Positions 6,600-14,449 of a stretch of 42,701 bases of DNA are shown in pieces (within the stretch, counting starts at the first letter, position 1; every line of letters begins with the position of its first letter). Source of the DNA: Oscillospiraceae bacterium. Its GTDB lineage: Bacteria > Bacillota > Clostridia > Oscillospirales > Oscillospiraceae. The stretch spans positions 1-42,701 of the forward strand of contig JAFZQE010000063.1 in NCBI GenBank assembly GCA_017552325.1, written 5' to 3'. The position numbers were made by a program, and so were the translations under genes. The notes below the pieces were generated by a model that made no database searches, was not told where the DNA came from, and was given only the letters and a program-made list of their open reading frames with translations.

Positions 6600-8672
6600 A
6601 TGAATAAACTGAAGGGAAGTCTGGCGGCGAAGATCGTTGCGATCGTGCTGCTGGCGGCAAGCTGCCTGGCCTTGACCGGCGCGGTCGCCGGAATCGCCTG
6701 GCTGGACAGTTGGGGAGCGTACCGCGGCAAAAACACGCAGGAAATCCGGACACGCCTGATCGATGAGAAGCTGATGAACAGCTCTTTTCAGATCCTGGCA
6801 GAGCTCAGCGGCCTCAGGAGTGTGCGGGATGTGGGCGCCGAGTGCTTTGTCCGCTTTGAACTGCTCGACGAGGACAGCCGGGTGCTGGCCGGGAATTTGA
6901 ACGAGGACGAAACGGTGCTGCACTCGCAGATTCTGGTCGTGAGCGCGGTCGACGGCGGCCTGTATTTCAACGGCGAGGACAAGCCGCTGACGAGCGCGGG
7001 GATTCTGAACCGGGTCAGCAGCTCCGAGGCGGGACAGGGCGTCGAAAGTGATCCGGAGGAGCCGCAGCCCACGTCTCCACCGATACGCGCGGACGAAGCG
7101 GGGGCTGAAGATTCGGAGGCTCTTCCGCCCTCCATTACGCCGAGGCCGAAGCTGGCATCCGACACGGAGTTGACGATTCCCGAAGGCACAAAGGTCTGCT
7201 ATATGCGCCTGTACTGGACGTCGGAGAACGAGAGCGAAAACATCAGCAGCGAGCTGTGGTTTTATGAGCAGCTCTTCCCCTGGCGCTACGAGCTGATCGC
7301 CGCCGCGGTCGTCTCCTTCGTGCTGGCGGTGCTGCTGTTCGTGTTCCTGATGGGCGCCGCCGGGCATCACGACGCCTCCGGCGAGGTCAAGGCGAGCTTC
7401 GTTGAGAAAATCCCCGCCGACCTGCTTCTGCTTGTCTGCCTCGCGGGCATTGGCGGCTGCTTTGCCGCGATCAATGAGATATTCAGCGGCAATTATCTGG
7501 TGACGAGCCTCACCGTCACCGCGTTCTGCCTCCTCGGAGCGGGGCTGTTCCTGCTGTTGTGGCTGATGAGCGCCGCCGTTCGCCTCAAACTGGGGACGTT
7601 CCTGAAAAGCTGCCTCGTTTGGCGTGTGCTTGCCTGGTGCTGGAAATGGATCAAGGCGGGCTTCGGGCTGCTGAAGGGCGTGCCGCTGGTGGCGAAGTGG
7701 ATCCCGCTGTTCCTGGTGCTGCTGCTCGCGGATCTGATCCTGACCATGAACGTCCGCAATCACGAGGCCTTGATGGCCTTTGTCAAGCTGATCGAGTGGG
7801 CGGTCCTGGGCGCCGCGATCCTCTATCTGGTACTCTGCTTCCAGCGTCTGCGCGACGGCGCGAAGGCCATCGCCGCGGGCGAGGAACATGTCGTCATCGA
7901 CGAGAAATACATGCTCGGCGACATCAGGGAGCACGCGGAGGACCTGATGCACATCCGCAACGGCCTGAGCCGCGCGGTGGACGAGCGGATGAAGTCCGAG
8001 CGCCTGCGCACGGAGCTCATCACGAACGTCTCGCACGACATCAAGACCCCGCTGACCTCGATCGTCAACTACGTCGATCTCCTGGCCCGCGAGGAGACGG
8101 AGAACGAGAAGACGAAGGAATACGTCGAGGTGCTGCAGCGCCAGAGCGCGCGGCTGAAGAAGCTGACGGACGACCTGGTGGAGGCCTCCAAGGCCTCGAC
8201 CGGGAACCTCCCGGTGAGCATGGAGCGGCTCGAGCTCGGCGTGCTGCTGGATCAGACCGCCGGGGAATACGGCGAAAAGCTGACGGAGAAGAATCTCGAG
8301 CTGCGTGTGACGAAGCCGGACGAGCCCGTGTACGTGCAGGCCGACCCGCGGCATCTGTGGAGAATCCTGGACAATCTGCTGAACAATGTGCTAAAATACG
8401 CTCAGCCGGGCACGCGCGTCTATCTCGATCTGACGCGCGAAGGCGGCGGCGCGGCGCTGAGCTTCCGCAACATCTCGGCGCAGCCGCTGAACATCCGCCC
8501 CGAGGAGTTGACCGAGCGCTTCGTCCGCGGGGACAGCGCCCGCAGCACCGAGGGCAGCGGCCTGGGCCTGGCGATCGCGTCGAGCCTGGCGAAGCTCCAG
8601 GGCATCGACATGGCGCTCGCCGTGGACGGCGACCTGTTCAAGGTGATCCTGCGCTTCGACGCGGCGGAATAA
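6600..8672 (+). CDS. Membrane sensor histidine kinase with large extracellular domain
   Basis: Kinase (690 aa), presumed partner of the response regulator at 4991. One N-terminal membrane segment (~13-35), an extracellular region of ~190 residues with a Pro/Glu-rich stretch, then about five more membrane segments (~230-415). Phospho-acceptor His479 is in NVSHDIKTPLTSIVNY. The ATPase domain has the N-box DNLLNNVLKYA (~590) and G-box GSGLGLA (~650). ATG 6600 is chosen because AAGGAG lies seven bases before it; the ATG at 6582 has no such site. Six membrane segments are more than usual for a VanS- or PhoR-type kinase. The ligand is unknown. Confidence 0.92.
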   Translation: MNKLKGSLAAKIVAIVLLAASCLALTGAVAGIAWLDSWGAYRGKNTQEIRTRLIDEKLMNSSFQILAELSGLRSVRDVGAECFVRFELLDEDSRVLAGNLNEDETVLHSQILVVSAVDGGLYFNGEDKPLTSAGILNRVSSSEAGQGVESDPEEPQPTSPPIRADEAGAEDSEALPPSITPRPKLASDTELTIPEGTKVCYMRLYWTSENESENISSELWFYEQLFPWRYELIAAAVVSFVLAVLLFVFLMGAAGHHDASGEVKASFVEKIPADLLLLVCLAGIGGCFAAINEIFSGNYLVTSLTVTAFCLLGAGLFLLLWLMSAAVRLKLGTFLKSCLVWRVLAWCWKWIKAGFGLLKGVPLVAKWIPLFLVLLLADLILTMNVRNHEALMAFVKLIEWAVLGAAILYLVLCFQRLRDGAKAIAAGEEHVVIDEKYMLGDIREHAEDLMHIRNGLSRAVDERMKSERLRTELITNVSHDIKTPLTSIVNYVDLLAREETENEKTKEYVEVLQRQSARLKKLTDDLVEASKASTGNLPVSMERLELGVLLDQTAGEYGEKLTEKNLELRVTKPDEPVYVQADPRHLWRILDNLLNNVLKYAQPGTRVYLDLTREGGGAALSFRNISAQPLNIRPEELTERFVRGDSARSTEGSGLGLAIASSLAKLQGIDMALAVDGDLFKVILRFDAAE

Positions 8673-8683
8673 AAAAGAAAAAG

Positions 8684-8719
8684 GGCAGCCCGCGTCCGGA
8701 AACGGACGGCGGGCTGTCC
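8684..8719 (+). terminator. GC-rich hairpin after the kinase, weak terminator or processing site
   Basis: Imperfect stem GGCAGCCCGC-GTCCG / CGGAC-GGCGGGCTGTCC around a GAAA loop. No T-tract follows, and the acyltransferase start is 20 bp away, so read-through is likely. Confidence 0.45.
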
Positions 8720-8738
8720 GCCATGGAGGAACAGAGGC

Positions 8739-9929
8739 ATGACACGGACAGAGAGACAGACGCCCTCGTCGGACGGCCGCTACATCGCGGCCGCGGACTT
8801 TCTGCGCGTCGTTTCGATCTTCCTGGTCGCCTGGTATCATATCTGGCAGCAGAGCTGGCTGAATCCCAACTTCGTCGTCGCCGAACGCTACGTCGATCTG
8901 CAGCGGCTGGTCGCCTCCGGCTACATGATGGTGGACGTCCTGCTCGTGCTCTCGGGATTCCTGCTCACGATCCCCTATGCGCGCGCGAGGAGGGAAAAGC
9001 GCCCGCTTCCATCGACGGCCGACTTCTACGCCAGGCGTTTCTGGCGCATCGTGCCCTCCTATCTGCTGGCGATCCTCCTCGTCTTCTTCCTCTACGCCCT
9101 GCCGCGCGGCAAATACGCCTCGGCCGGTGCCGCGCTGCGCGACCTGGCGCTGCATCTGACCTTCACCTTCAACCTCAGCAGCAAGAGCTATTTCGGCACG
9201 CCGCTGCCGACCGTACTGTGGACGCTCGCGGTCGAGGTGCAGTTTTATCTGATCTGCCCGCTGCTGATGAAAGCCTATGTCAGGCGTCCCTTCGCCGTCA
9301 TCCTCGGGCTCACGCTGACCGCTTTTGCGGCGCGGGCCTGGGTGCTGTACCGGGTGGAGGACACGACCCTCTTCGTCAACCAGTTGCCCTGCATGCTCGA
9401 CCTCTACGCCTGCGGGATGCTGGCCGCGACGGGCTTTGTCGCCTGGTCCGGGAAAAAGCGGGGACGGATCTGCGGCGTTCTGCCGGCGCTCGGCGCGCTG
9501 CTCTGCTTCCTCCTGCTGCTGCAGGTCGTCTACATCCAGCCCTACGGCGACCGCGCCGTCGCCCGGCGGCTGCAGCTGCTGTGGCGCTTCCCGCTGGGGC
9601 TGCTTGCGGGCGGCGCGCTGCTGTGCGGCGGTCTGATGCCGGCCGGCGTGCAGAGGGCGGTCGGCAATCCCGTGACCCGCGTGCTCGCCGCCGTCTCCTA
9701 CAATTTCTACATCTGGCACCAGTTCCTCGCCGTCCGCCTCAAGGAGGGGCGCATCCCGGCCTACAGCGCCGAGGCACCGCACAAGGCGGGCGAGGCCCCC
9801 TGGCAGCTCCACTACACGCTGCTCTGCTTCGCCGCCGCCCTCGCGCTGTCTCTCGCGCTGACCTATCTGTTTGAAAAGCCGATGGCGCGGCTCGGACGGA
9901 AGTTGTCGAAAAAAGCGCGTAGTGCTTAG
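8739..9929 (+). CDS. Acyltransferase family 3 membrane protein (OafA/YrhL-like)
   Basis: Integral membrane O-acyltransferase (396 aa) that would transfer acetyl or similar groups to an extracellular polysaccharide, peptidoglycan or lipid. About ten hydrophobic segments. The family motif R(Y)IAAADFLRVVSIFLVAWYH lies at the N-terminus with the conserved His in WYH, followed by FYARRFWRIVPSYLL and later WTLAVEVQFYLICPLL, both typical of Acyl_transf_3. The last codons CGT AGT GCT TAG are themselves units of a heptameric TAG array, so the C-terminus RSA derives from the repeat. It may be co-transcribed with the upstream sensor operon. Acceptor is unknown. Confidence 0.88.
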   Translation: MTRTERQTPSSDGRYIAAADFLRVVSIFLVAWYHIWQQSWLNPNFVVAERYVDLQRLVASGYMMVDVLLVLSGFLLTIPYARARREKRPLPSTADFYARRFWRIVPSYLLAILLVFFLYALPRGKYASAGAALRDLALHLTFTFNLSSKSYFGTPLPTVLWTLAVEVQFYLICPLLMKAYVRRPFAVILGLTLTAFAARAWVLYRVEDTTLFVNQLPCMLDLYACGMLAATGFVAWSGKKRGRICGVLPALGALLCFLLLLQVVYIQPYGDRAVARRLQLLWRFPLGLLAGGALLCGGLMPAGVQRAVGNPVTRVLAAVSYNFYIWHQFLAVRLKEGRIPAYSAEAPHKAGEAPWQLHYTLLCFAAALALSLALTYLFEKPMARLGRKLSKKARSA

Positions 9930-9936
9930 TGCATAG
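9920..9936 (+). repeat. Heptameric TAG array forming the acyltransferase stop
   Basis: TAGTGCT TAGTGCA TAG with TAG at 9920, 9927 and 9934, one in each reading frame. The middle TAG is the gene's stop codon. This TAGTGC type recurs only after deoC (20447-20478). Confidence 0.85.
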
Positions 9937-9938
9937 AA

Positions 9939-9976
9939 AAAAGAAGGCCGCCTGTACCAACAGGCGGCCTTCTTTT
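9939..9976. terminator. Bidirectional terminator between acyltransferase and tadA
   Basis: Perfect 17-bp arms AAAAGAAGGCCGCCTGT (9939-9955) and its inverse (9960-9976) around ACCA, with A/T ends on both strands. Confidence 0.92.
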
Positions 9977-9984
9977 CGTTTTGT

Positions 9985-10434
9985 TCAGTTTCGTTTGTTC
10001 TGGAAGAATTCACGCAGGAGCGCGGCGCAATCCTCGCCGCGGAGACCCGCCGAGACGCGCGGCGCATGGCCGAAGCGCTCGAAAAACAGGTCGATCACGC
10101 TGCCGCAGGCGCCGCTCTGCGCCTCCCGCGCGCCGAAGAAGACCTCGGGGACGCGGGCGTTGATGATCGCGCCGGCGCACATCGGGCAGGGCTCGAGCGT
10201 CACATAGAGCGCGCAGCCCTCGAGCCGCCAGTCGCCCATCGCGGCGCAGGCCTCTCGGATGGCCTCGATCTCGGCGTGGGCGGTCGCGTCGTTTTCCTCC
10301 TCGCGTCGGTTTCGGCCGCGGCCGATGATCGTTCCCTGCGGCCCGACGATCACGCAGCCGACGGGGACCTCGCCCGCTTCGGCCGCCTCACGGGCCAGGG
10401 CCAGGGCCTCGTCCATATAGTCCGGATGTTCCAT
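9985..10434 (-). CDS. tadA: tRNA-specific adenosine deaminase (A34 to I34)
   Basis: Zinc deaminase (149 aa) that converts the wobble adenosine of tRNA-Arg(ACG) to inosine. The family motifs are complete: zinc His and catalytic Glu in TAHAEIEAI, and the two Cys ligands in EPCPMCAGAI. EVPVGCVIV near the N-terminus is also typical. The start is ATG 10434, with GAGGTG seven bases upstream; the ATG at 10446 overlaps the lipoprotein stop (ATGA) but lacks a well-placed Shine-Dalgarno. It lies directly downstream of a lipoprotein gene and ends at a shared terminator. Confidence 0.95.
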   Translation of the reverse strand: MEHPDYMDEALALAREAAEAGEVPVGCVIVGPQGTIIGRGRNRREEENDATAHAEIEAIREACAAMGDWRLEGCALYVTLEPCPMCAGAIINARVPEVFFGAREAQSGACGSVIDLFFERFGHAPRVSAGLRGEDCAALLREFFQNKRN

Positions 10435-10442
10435 CGCGCACC

Positions 10443-11489
10443 TCATTCCAGAATCTCGCCGCCGAAAAAGCGCAGCTCGTTCCCCTCGCGGTCGGCCAGC
10501 ACGAAGCAGCGCAGCCGCCCGTCCGGGTCGTAGGCCGCGTCGATGCGGCAGTCCTCGCCGACGCAGTCGCAGAGCCGGTAGCCGCTGTAGGCGCAGTCTG
10601 TCCCGGCGGTCTCGCCCGGGCGCAGCAGCTGCTGCCGCCAGCCCTCACCGGCGAGGAAAACGCGCAGCATCCAGCCCTCCGCGCCCGGGATCAGCTCGGC
10701 CGCGCCGCGCAGCTCCTCGGTCGCATAACGCGTCACCGTCCCGTCGTTCAGGTCGATCGAAGCGAGGACGCTGCCTTCGCTGTCGCGCTGCGAGTACCAG
10801 ACCAGCGAGCCGATGCGCAGCGGCGCGTAGGAGGCCGCGGCGCTCAGCCGCCGCTCGGCTCCGTCCCAGAGCCGCATGCGCAGGCTGCAGCCCTCGCTCT
10901 CGCTCTGGTAGAGCACGCCTTCGGGCATGGCCCAGGCATAGCCGCATGGCCCCTCGATCAGCAGCTCGGCGTTCTGCCCGTCGAGGCCGGCGCGGCAGTA
11001 GCGCCCCGCGGCGTCGGTATAGTACAGCGCGCCGTCGAAGAGCTGAAGGCTCTGCAGGCCGCCGCTCAGCAGGGTCTCGCACTTCCCGTTTTTCAGGTCG
11101 CAGCGCCGGAGCTCGCCCCCGCAGAGGAAATAGAGCGTCTTTCCCTCCAGAGCAAGGTAGGAGGGGACGCAGTCCTCGCAGAGGATCTTCCATTCCGTCA
11201 GCTTCCCGCCGTGCAGGCGGCAGGAGACCAGCGCCGGGCGCAGCGCCTCGTCGTAGTCGAGGCCGTAGAGCCGGTCGCCGTCGATCAGCCAGCGGTTGGC
11301 GCTCATATAGCTGCTCATCGCCGCCGTGTCAGCGTCGGAATAGTCGCCGGGCACCAGCACGGAGACCGCGGCGCTGCTCTCCGGGGCGTCGGATGCCGTT
11401 CCGGGCGCCGCGCTTTCCTCCGGGACATTGGCCGCGCAGCCCGAAAGCAGCAGCGCGAGCAGCAGGATCAAACAGAATACTTTACGCAT
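10443..11489 (-). CDS. Lipoprotein with beta-propeller-like repeats (DUF5050-type), function unknown
   Basis: Secreted lipoprotein (348 aa). The signal peptide MRKVFCLILLLALLLSGC gives lipid-modified Cys18. The mature part has recurring units of the form 'gLYYxDaxGryxrxxLDGqn' (for example DGALYYTDAAGRYCRAGLDG and IDGDRLYGLDYDE), as in beta-propellers that read out as DUF5050 or WD40-like. It is unusually Cys-rich for a surface protein. The start at 11489 is set by the signal peptide; there is no clear Shine-Dalgarno, because a terminator-like hairpin and its T-tract occupy 11494-11528. The stop overlaps the region of the tadA start. Function unknown. Confidence 0.72.
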   Translation of the reverse strand: MRKVFCLILLLALLLSGCAANVPEESAAPGTASDAPESSAAVSVLVPGDYSDADTAAMSSYMSANRWLIDGDRLYGLDYDEALRPALVSCRLHGGKLTEWKILCEDCVPSYLALEGKTLYFLCGGELRRCDLKNGKCETLLSGGLQSLQLFDGALYYTDAAGRYCRAGLDGQNAELLIEGPCGYAWAMPEGVLYQSESEGCSLRMRLWDGAERRLSAAASYAPLRIGSLVWYSQRDSEGSVLASIDLNDGTVTRYATEELRGAAELIPGAEGWMLRVFLAGEGWRQQLLRPGETAGTDCAYSGYRLCDCVGEDCRIDAAYDPDGRLRCFVLADREGNELRFFGGEILE

Positions 11490-11883
11490 GGCAATAAAAA
11501 CAGGGGCTGTGGCTTTCGCCGCAGCCCCGTTCAGACTGTAAAAGCCTCTTCGTTTTTCGCCGCAGCGAAAAACCATTTTCAATCGTGTTTTCTGGGGGCG
11601 TGTACCTCGGAAAACACACCTTGCGCCCTGCCGCGTCCTCGCAAGCTCCGTATCGTCTCGCTTCCTCGCAGACTCGAAAGCTCGCTCACTTCGCTGCTCG
11701 TCCTTTTCAAATTCAAAGCCTTGCGCTTTGAATTTGAGAGGAATACGGAAGGAGCGGATAGGGAGCTTTCCCGGCTCTTCGAAACCGGGGAAGCGGAATG
11801 GAGCGAGTTTCGTTTGACGTGCGAGTGCATGCAGCAGGGCGAAATCCCCTCAACGGAAAGCCCAAAGGGCTTTTCGTTGACTG
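11490..11883. other. 394-bp gene-free, hairpin-rich spacer between pta and the lipoprotein gene
   Basis: No credible gene. It holds several inverted repeats: GTTTTTCGC/GCGAAAAAC (11549-11571), GTGTTTTC...GAAAACAC (11585-11617), a palindrome TCAAATTCAAAGC/GCTTTGAATTTGA (11706-11740) and CAACGGAAAGCCC/GGGCTTTTCGTTG (11852-11880). The stretch between carries many GAGCGA/GCGAGC words. It looks like a degenerate repeat element. The 83-codon minus-strand frame inside it is of low complexity and has no ribosome-binding site. Confidence 0.55.
11494..11528 (-). terminator. Intrinsic terminator or attenuator directly upstream of the lipoprotein gene
   Basis: On the minus strand GGGGCTGCGGC-GAAA-GCCACAGCCCC followed by TGTTTTTATT, ending four bases before the lipoprotein ATG. 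It may terminate transcripts from the spacer upstream or act as an attenuator for the lipoprotein-tadA unit. Confidence 0.65.
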
Positions 11884-12882
11884 TCAGGCGAGTGCGGCGG
11901 TGATGATGGACATCTGATAGACTTCCTCGGCGTCGCAGCCGCGGCTGAGGTCGTTGATGGGCGCGTTCAGGCCCTGCAGGATGGGGCCGTAGGCCGCGAA
12001 GCCGCCCAGACGCTGGGCGATCTTGTAGCCGATGTTGCCGGACTGGATCTCCGGGAAGATGAAGGTGTTGGCATAGCCGGCGACCGGGCTGCCGGGGAAC
12101 TTGAGCTGGCCGACGACCGGGGACACGGCCGCGTCAAACTGCATCTCGCCGTCGATGGCGAGCTCGGGAGCCGCAGCCTTGGCGATGGCGGTGGCCTCGC
12201 GGACGAGGTCGACGTTGGCGCCCTTGCCGCTGCCCTTGGTGGAGTAGCTCAGCATGGCGACCTTCGGGTCCATGCCGAAGACCTTCGCGGTGCCGGCGGT
12301 GGCGACGGCCACCTCGGCCAGCTGCTGCGCGGCGGAGAGGACGACGTTGCCCTCCTTGTCCTTGCGGTCCTCATAGGCGATGTTGATCGCGCAGTCGCCC
12401 ATGCAGATCATCTCGTCGCCGCGGACCAGAATAAAGCAGGAGGACACGAGGTTCGCGCCCTTGCGGGTCTTGACCAGCTGCAGCGCGGGGCGCACGGTGT
12501 CGGCCGTGGAGTAGGTCGCGCCGCCCAGCAGCGCGTCGGCCACGCCCATCTTCACCAGCATGGTGCCGAAGTAGTTGCCCTTCGAAAGCGCCGCGCGGCA
12601 CTCCTCGGCGGTCATTTTGCCCTTGCGCAGGGCGACCATGGTATCCACCATTTCGTCCATCTTGTCGTAGGTGGCGGGATCCAGAATCTCCAGGCCCTCG
12701 ATGTCGAAGCCGCCCTTTTCGGCGGCGGCCTTCACGACCTCGACGCTGCCGACCAGCACGGGCGTCAGGAAGCCGCCCTTTTTCAGGCGGGCCGCAGACT
12801 CCAGGATGCGGGCGTCATGACCCTCGGTGTAAACGATCTTGCGGGGATTGGCCTTCAGGATCTCGATCAGATTTTCAAACAT
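11884..12882 (-). CDS. pta: Phosphate acetyltransferase
   Basis: Interconverts acetyl-CoA and acetyl phosphate in the cytoplasm, the first step of acetate formation for ATP gain in fermenters. The length of 332 aa matches the short single-domain Pta. Family stretches are present: RKIVYTEGHDARILESAARL at the N-terminus, YSTKGSGKGANVDLVREA, DGEMQFDAAVSPVVG and FPEIQSGNIGYKIAQRLGG. AGGAGG lies eight bases before ATG 12882. The partner acetate kinase is not in the window; downstream comes the repeat-rich spacer. A promoter at 12938-12966 serves this gene. Confidence 0.97.
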   Translation of the reverse strand: MFENLIEILKANPRKIVYTEGHDARILESAARLKKGGFLTPVLVGSVEVVKAAAEKGGFDIEGLEILDPATYDKMDEMVDTMVALRKGKMTAEECRAALSKGNYFGTMLVKMGVADALLGGATYSTADTVRPALQLVKTRKGANLVSSCFILVRGDEMICMGDCAINIAYEDRKDKEGNVVLSAAQQLAEVAVATAGTAKVFGMDPKVAMLSYSTKGSGKGANVDLVREATAIAKAAAPELAIDGEMQFDAAVSPVVGQLKFPGSPVAGYANTFIFPEIQSGNIGYKIAQRLGGFAAYGPILQGLNAPINDLSRGCDAEEVYQMSIITAALA

Positions 12883-12937
12883 ATCGTGTTCCTCCTGTTT
12901 TTATCGGATAGCGATTCGCTGGGTTTCCAACAGATTT

Positions 12938-12966
12938 ACTCTACCACTTACGGGCGGATTTTTCAA
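12938..12966 (-). promoter_or_regulatory. Promoter of pta
   Basis: Minus strand TTGAAA (12961-12966), 17-bp spacer, TAGAGT (12938-12943) with an extended TGG before the -10. Confidence 0.65.
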
Positions 12967-13005
12967 GATGCAAAGCCGTTCACAAAATGTTTTTCGTTTC
13001 CCCGC

Positions 13006-13033
13006 TTGTATTTTCGTTAATTCCTGCTATAAT
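13006..13033 (+). promoter_or_regulatory. Promoter of the DUF1858 gene
   Basis: TTGTAT (13006-13011), 16-bp spacer, TATAAT (13028-13033) with TGC before it (extended -10). Divergent from the pta promoter. Confidence 0.75.
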
Positions 13034-13076
13034 GCTGGGGAAAAGACATGCTCCCGGAGAGCGGAAAGGAGAAACC

Positions 13077-13280
13077 ATGGAGATCACGAAGGATACCCTC
13101 ATCGGCGAGATGCTGGAATACGACATGGGCATCGCCTACATCCTGATGCAGTGCGGGATGCACTGCGTGGGCTGCCCCTCCTCGATCGGCGAGTCCCTGG
13201 AGGAGGCCTGCGCCGTCCACGGCATGGACGTGGAAGACGTGCTCGGAGCCATCCGGGACTATCAGGAAAGCGTGCAGTGA
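13077..13280 (+). CDS. DUF1858 small redox-disulfide protein
   Basis: A 67-residue cytoplasmic protein of the DUF1858 family (often named hybrid-cluster-protein-associated disulfide domain). Visible hallmarks are EITKDTLIGEMLE at the N-terminus and the Cys cluster QCGMHCVGCPSS (residues ~27-38), then the helix EEACAVHGMDVEDVLGAI. The Cys residues could form a redox-active disulfide or bind metal; the cellular partner is unknown. AAGGAG lies six bases before ATG 13077, and the gene has its own promoter and terminator, so it is monocistronic. Confidence 0.9.
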   Translation: MEITKDTLIGEMLEYDMGIAYILMQCGMHCVGCPSSIGESLEEACAVHGMDVEDVLGAIRDYQESVQ

Positions 13281-13305
13281 GCGCCTGTCCGAATACAACG
13301 AACTG

Positions 13306-13345
13306 AAACAGGTTCCGGAAAAGCCTTTCCGGAACCTGTTTTTTT
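13306..13345 (+). terminator. Terminator of the DUF1858 gene
   Basis: Perfect 16-bp arms AAACAGGTTCCGGAAA (13306-13321) and inverse (13326-13341), loop AGCC, then more T. It overlaps the end of the small minus-strand ORF at 13344. Confidence 0.93.
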
Positions 13346-13406
13346 ATCTTTCGCTGGGGCCGGGGTCGCTGTCCCCGAAGATCAGATCGTCGATGTCTTT
13401 TTCCAT
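13344..13406 (-). CDS. Candidate 20-residue acidic microprotein downstream of the metallophosphoesterase
   Basis: Open frame of 20 codons (MEKDIDDLIFGD..., ending GPSER) with a strong Shine-Dalgarno GGGAGGGAG five to six bases before ATG 13406. It lies 27 bp downstream of the metallophosphoesterase stop on the same strand and could be its last operon gene. The peptide is acidic and short, with no recognised family. Chance ORFs of this size are common; the ribosome-binding site is the main support. Confidence 0.4.
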   Translation of the reverse strand: MEKDIDDLIFGDSDPGPSER

Positions 13407-13433
13407 TTTTCTCCCTCCCATGGCGGCATATAC

Positions 13434-14282
13434 TCATTCTATGCGCGCGCTCTGCCCGCTATGCAGCGTGACGACGACGATTTCCGGCCGGTTGAACAGC
13501 CGCGGCACGGCCGAGCTGCTCCCGAGCCCGCGGGAGACCAGCATCGTGCAGCCGCCGCTGCGGTACACGCCGCTCTCATAGTCCGCGCCGAGCCGCCGCC
13601 CGGTGCCGATCAGCCCGCCGACGAAGGGCAGGCGGATCACGCCGCCGTGGGCGTGCCCGCAGAGGATCAGATCCGCCGGCAGCGGCTCTTCGGCGCGCAG
13701 CCAGTCGTTGCGGTGGGCGAGAAAGAGCACGAAGTCGTCGGGATACTCCTCCCGCAGCTTTTCCGCCAGCGCCTCGGGAGAGATCATGTCCGCCGGGCCG
13801 TTCGGATCCTCCGCGCCGGCGAGGATCAGCCGCGCGCCGTTCCAGTCCAGCGGCAGATAGCGGTTTTCCATCCGCAGCGCCCCGTACCGGTCCAGGACGC
13901 GCCGCCAGGCGGGCAGCGCGCCGCCCGCCCAGTCGTGGTTGCCGCTGACCCAGGCGATCGGCGCCTCGCCCCGGAGCTGCCGCAGCAGCGCCTCCGCGGC
14001 CGGGAGATCGTCGTAGCCGTCGACGAAATCGCCGGTCAGCGCGATCAGGTCCGGTTCCTCGGCCAGCACGGCGCGGGCGAGGCGGCCGTTGTCCCGGCCG
14101 AAGGACATGCCGTGCAGGTCGCTGAGCAGAACGATCCGGAAGCCGTCCAGCCCGGGCGGCAGGGCGTCAAAGCACAGCGACCGGCGCGTCGTCTGCAGGC
14201 GGTACCTGCTGTCGGCGGCCAGCGCAGCCGCCGTGCACAGGAGCAGCAGCGCGCAGCGCAGGCCCCGTCCCGGCTTTTTCAT
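13434..14282 (-). CDS. Membrane-anchored metallophosphoesterase (calcineurin-like, YkuE/YaeI type)
   Basis: Phosphoesterase (282 aa) with a dinuclear metal centre. After a hydrophobic N-terminal segment (residues ~9-24, signal anchor) come the metal motifs in order: SDLHG, LTGDFVDG, SGNHDW and CGHAHGG. This set and size match the YkuE/YaeI group, some members of which act on lipids or UDP-diacylglucosamine; the substrate here is unknown. The start is ATG 14282 with GGAGGTG upstream. A longer in-frame extension to 14450 runs across the promoter of the divergent foldase gene and is rejected. Confidence 0.9.
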   Translation of the reverse strand: MKKPGRGLRCALLLLCTAAALAADSRYRLQTTRRSLCFDALPPGLDGFRIVLLSDLHGMSFGRDNGRLARAVLAEEPDLIALTGDFVDGYDDLPAAEALLRQLRGEAPIAWVSGNHDWAGGALPAWRRVLDRYGALRMENRYLPLDWNGARLILAGAEDPNGPADMISPEALAEKLREEYPDDFVLFLAHRNDWLRAEEPLPADLILCGHAHGGVIRLPFVGGLIGTGRRLGADYESGVYRSGGCTMLVSRGLGSSSAVPRLFNRPEIVVVTLHSGQSARIE

Positions 14283-14357
14283 GGCACACCTCCGTTTTTT
14301 CCAAGCATAACACGCTGCGCAGGTCGAAAAAACGGGAAACTTTTCTCCACTTGCATC

Positions 14358-14386
14358 TTGAATCGCGGAACTTGTTGCGCTATAAT
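14358..14386 (+). promoter_or_regulatory. Promoter of the parvulin foldase gene
   Basis: TTGAAT (14358-14363), 17-bp spacer, TATAAT (14381-14386). A GC hairpin (GCCGCC...GGCGGGC, around 14401-14418) lies in the leader. Confidence 0.82.
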
Positions 14387-14449
14387 ATACAAGTCGTTCT
14401 GCCGCCCTGCGGCGGGCGGCCCGAGTATGTTGGAAAAAGGATGAAAACA

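Noticed and set aside
6540..8354. Long minus-strand ORF (604 codons) opposite the histidine kinase
   Set aside because: Low-complexity Arg/Gln/Leu-rich translation typical of antisense frames in GC-rich genes; the plus strand encodes a complete kinase.
11579..11830. 83-codon minus-strand ORF in the spacer
   Set aside because: Ser/Arg-rich low complexity across inverted repeats, no Shine-Dalgarno.
13099..13437. 112-codon minus-strand ORF beginning at the metallophosphoesterase stop
   Set aside because: Overlaps the DUF1858 gene and a strong terminator; composition Arg-rich; no ribosome-binding site.
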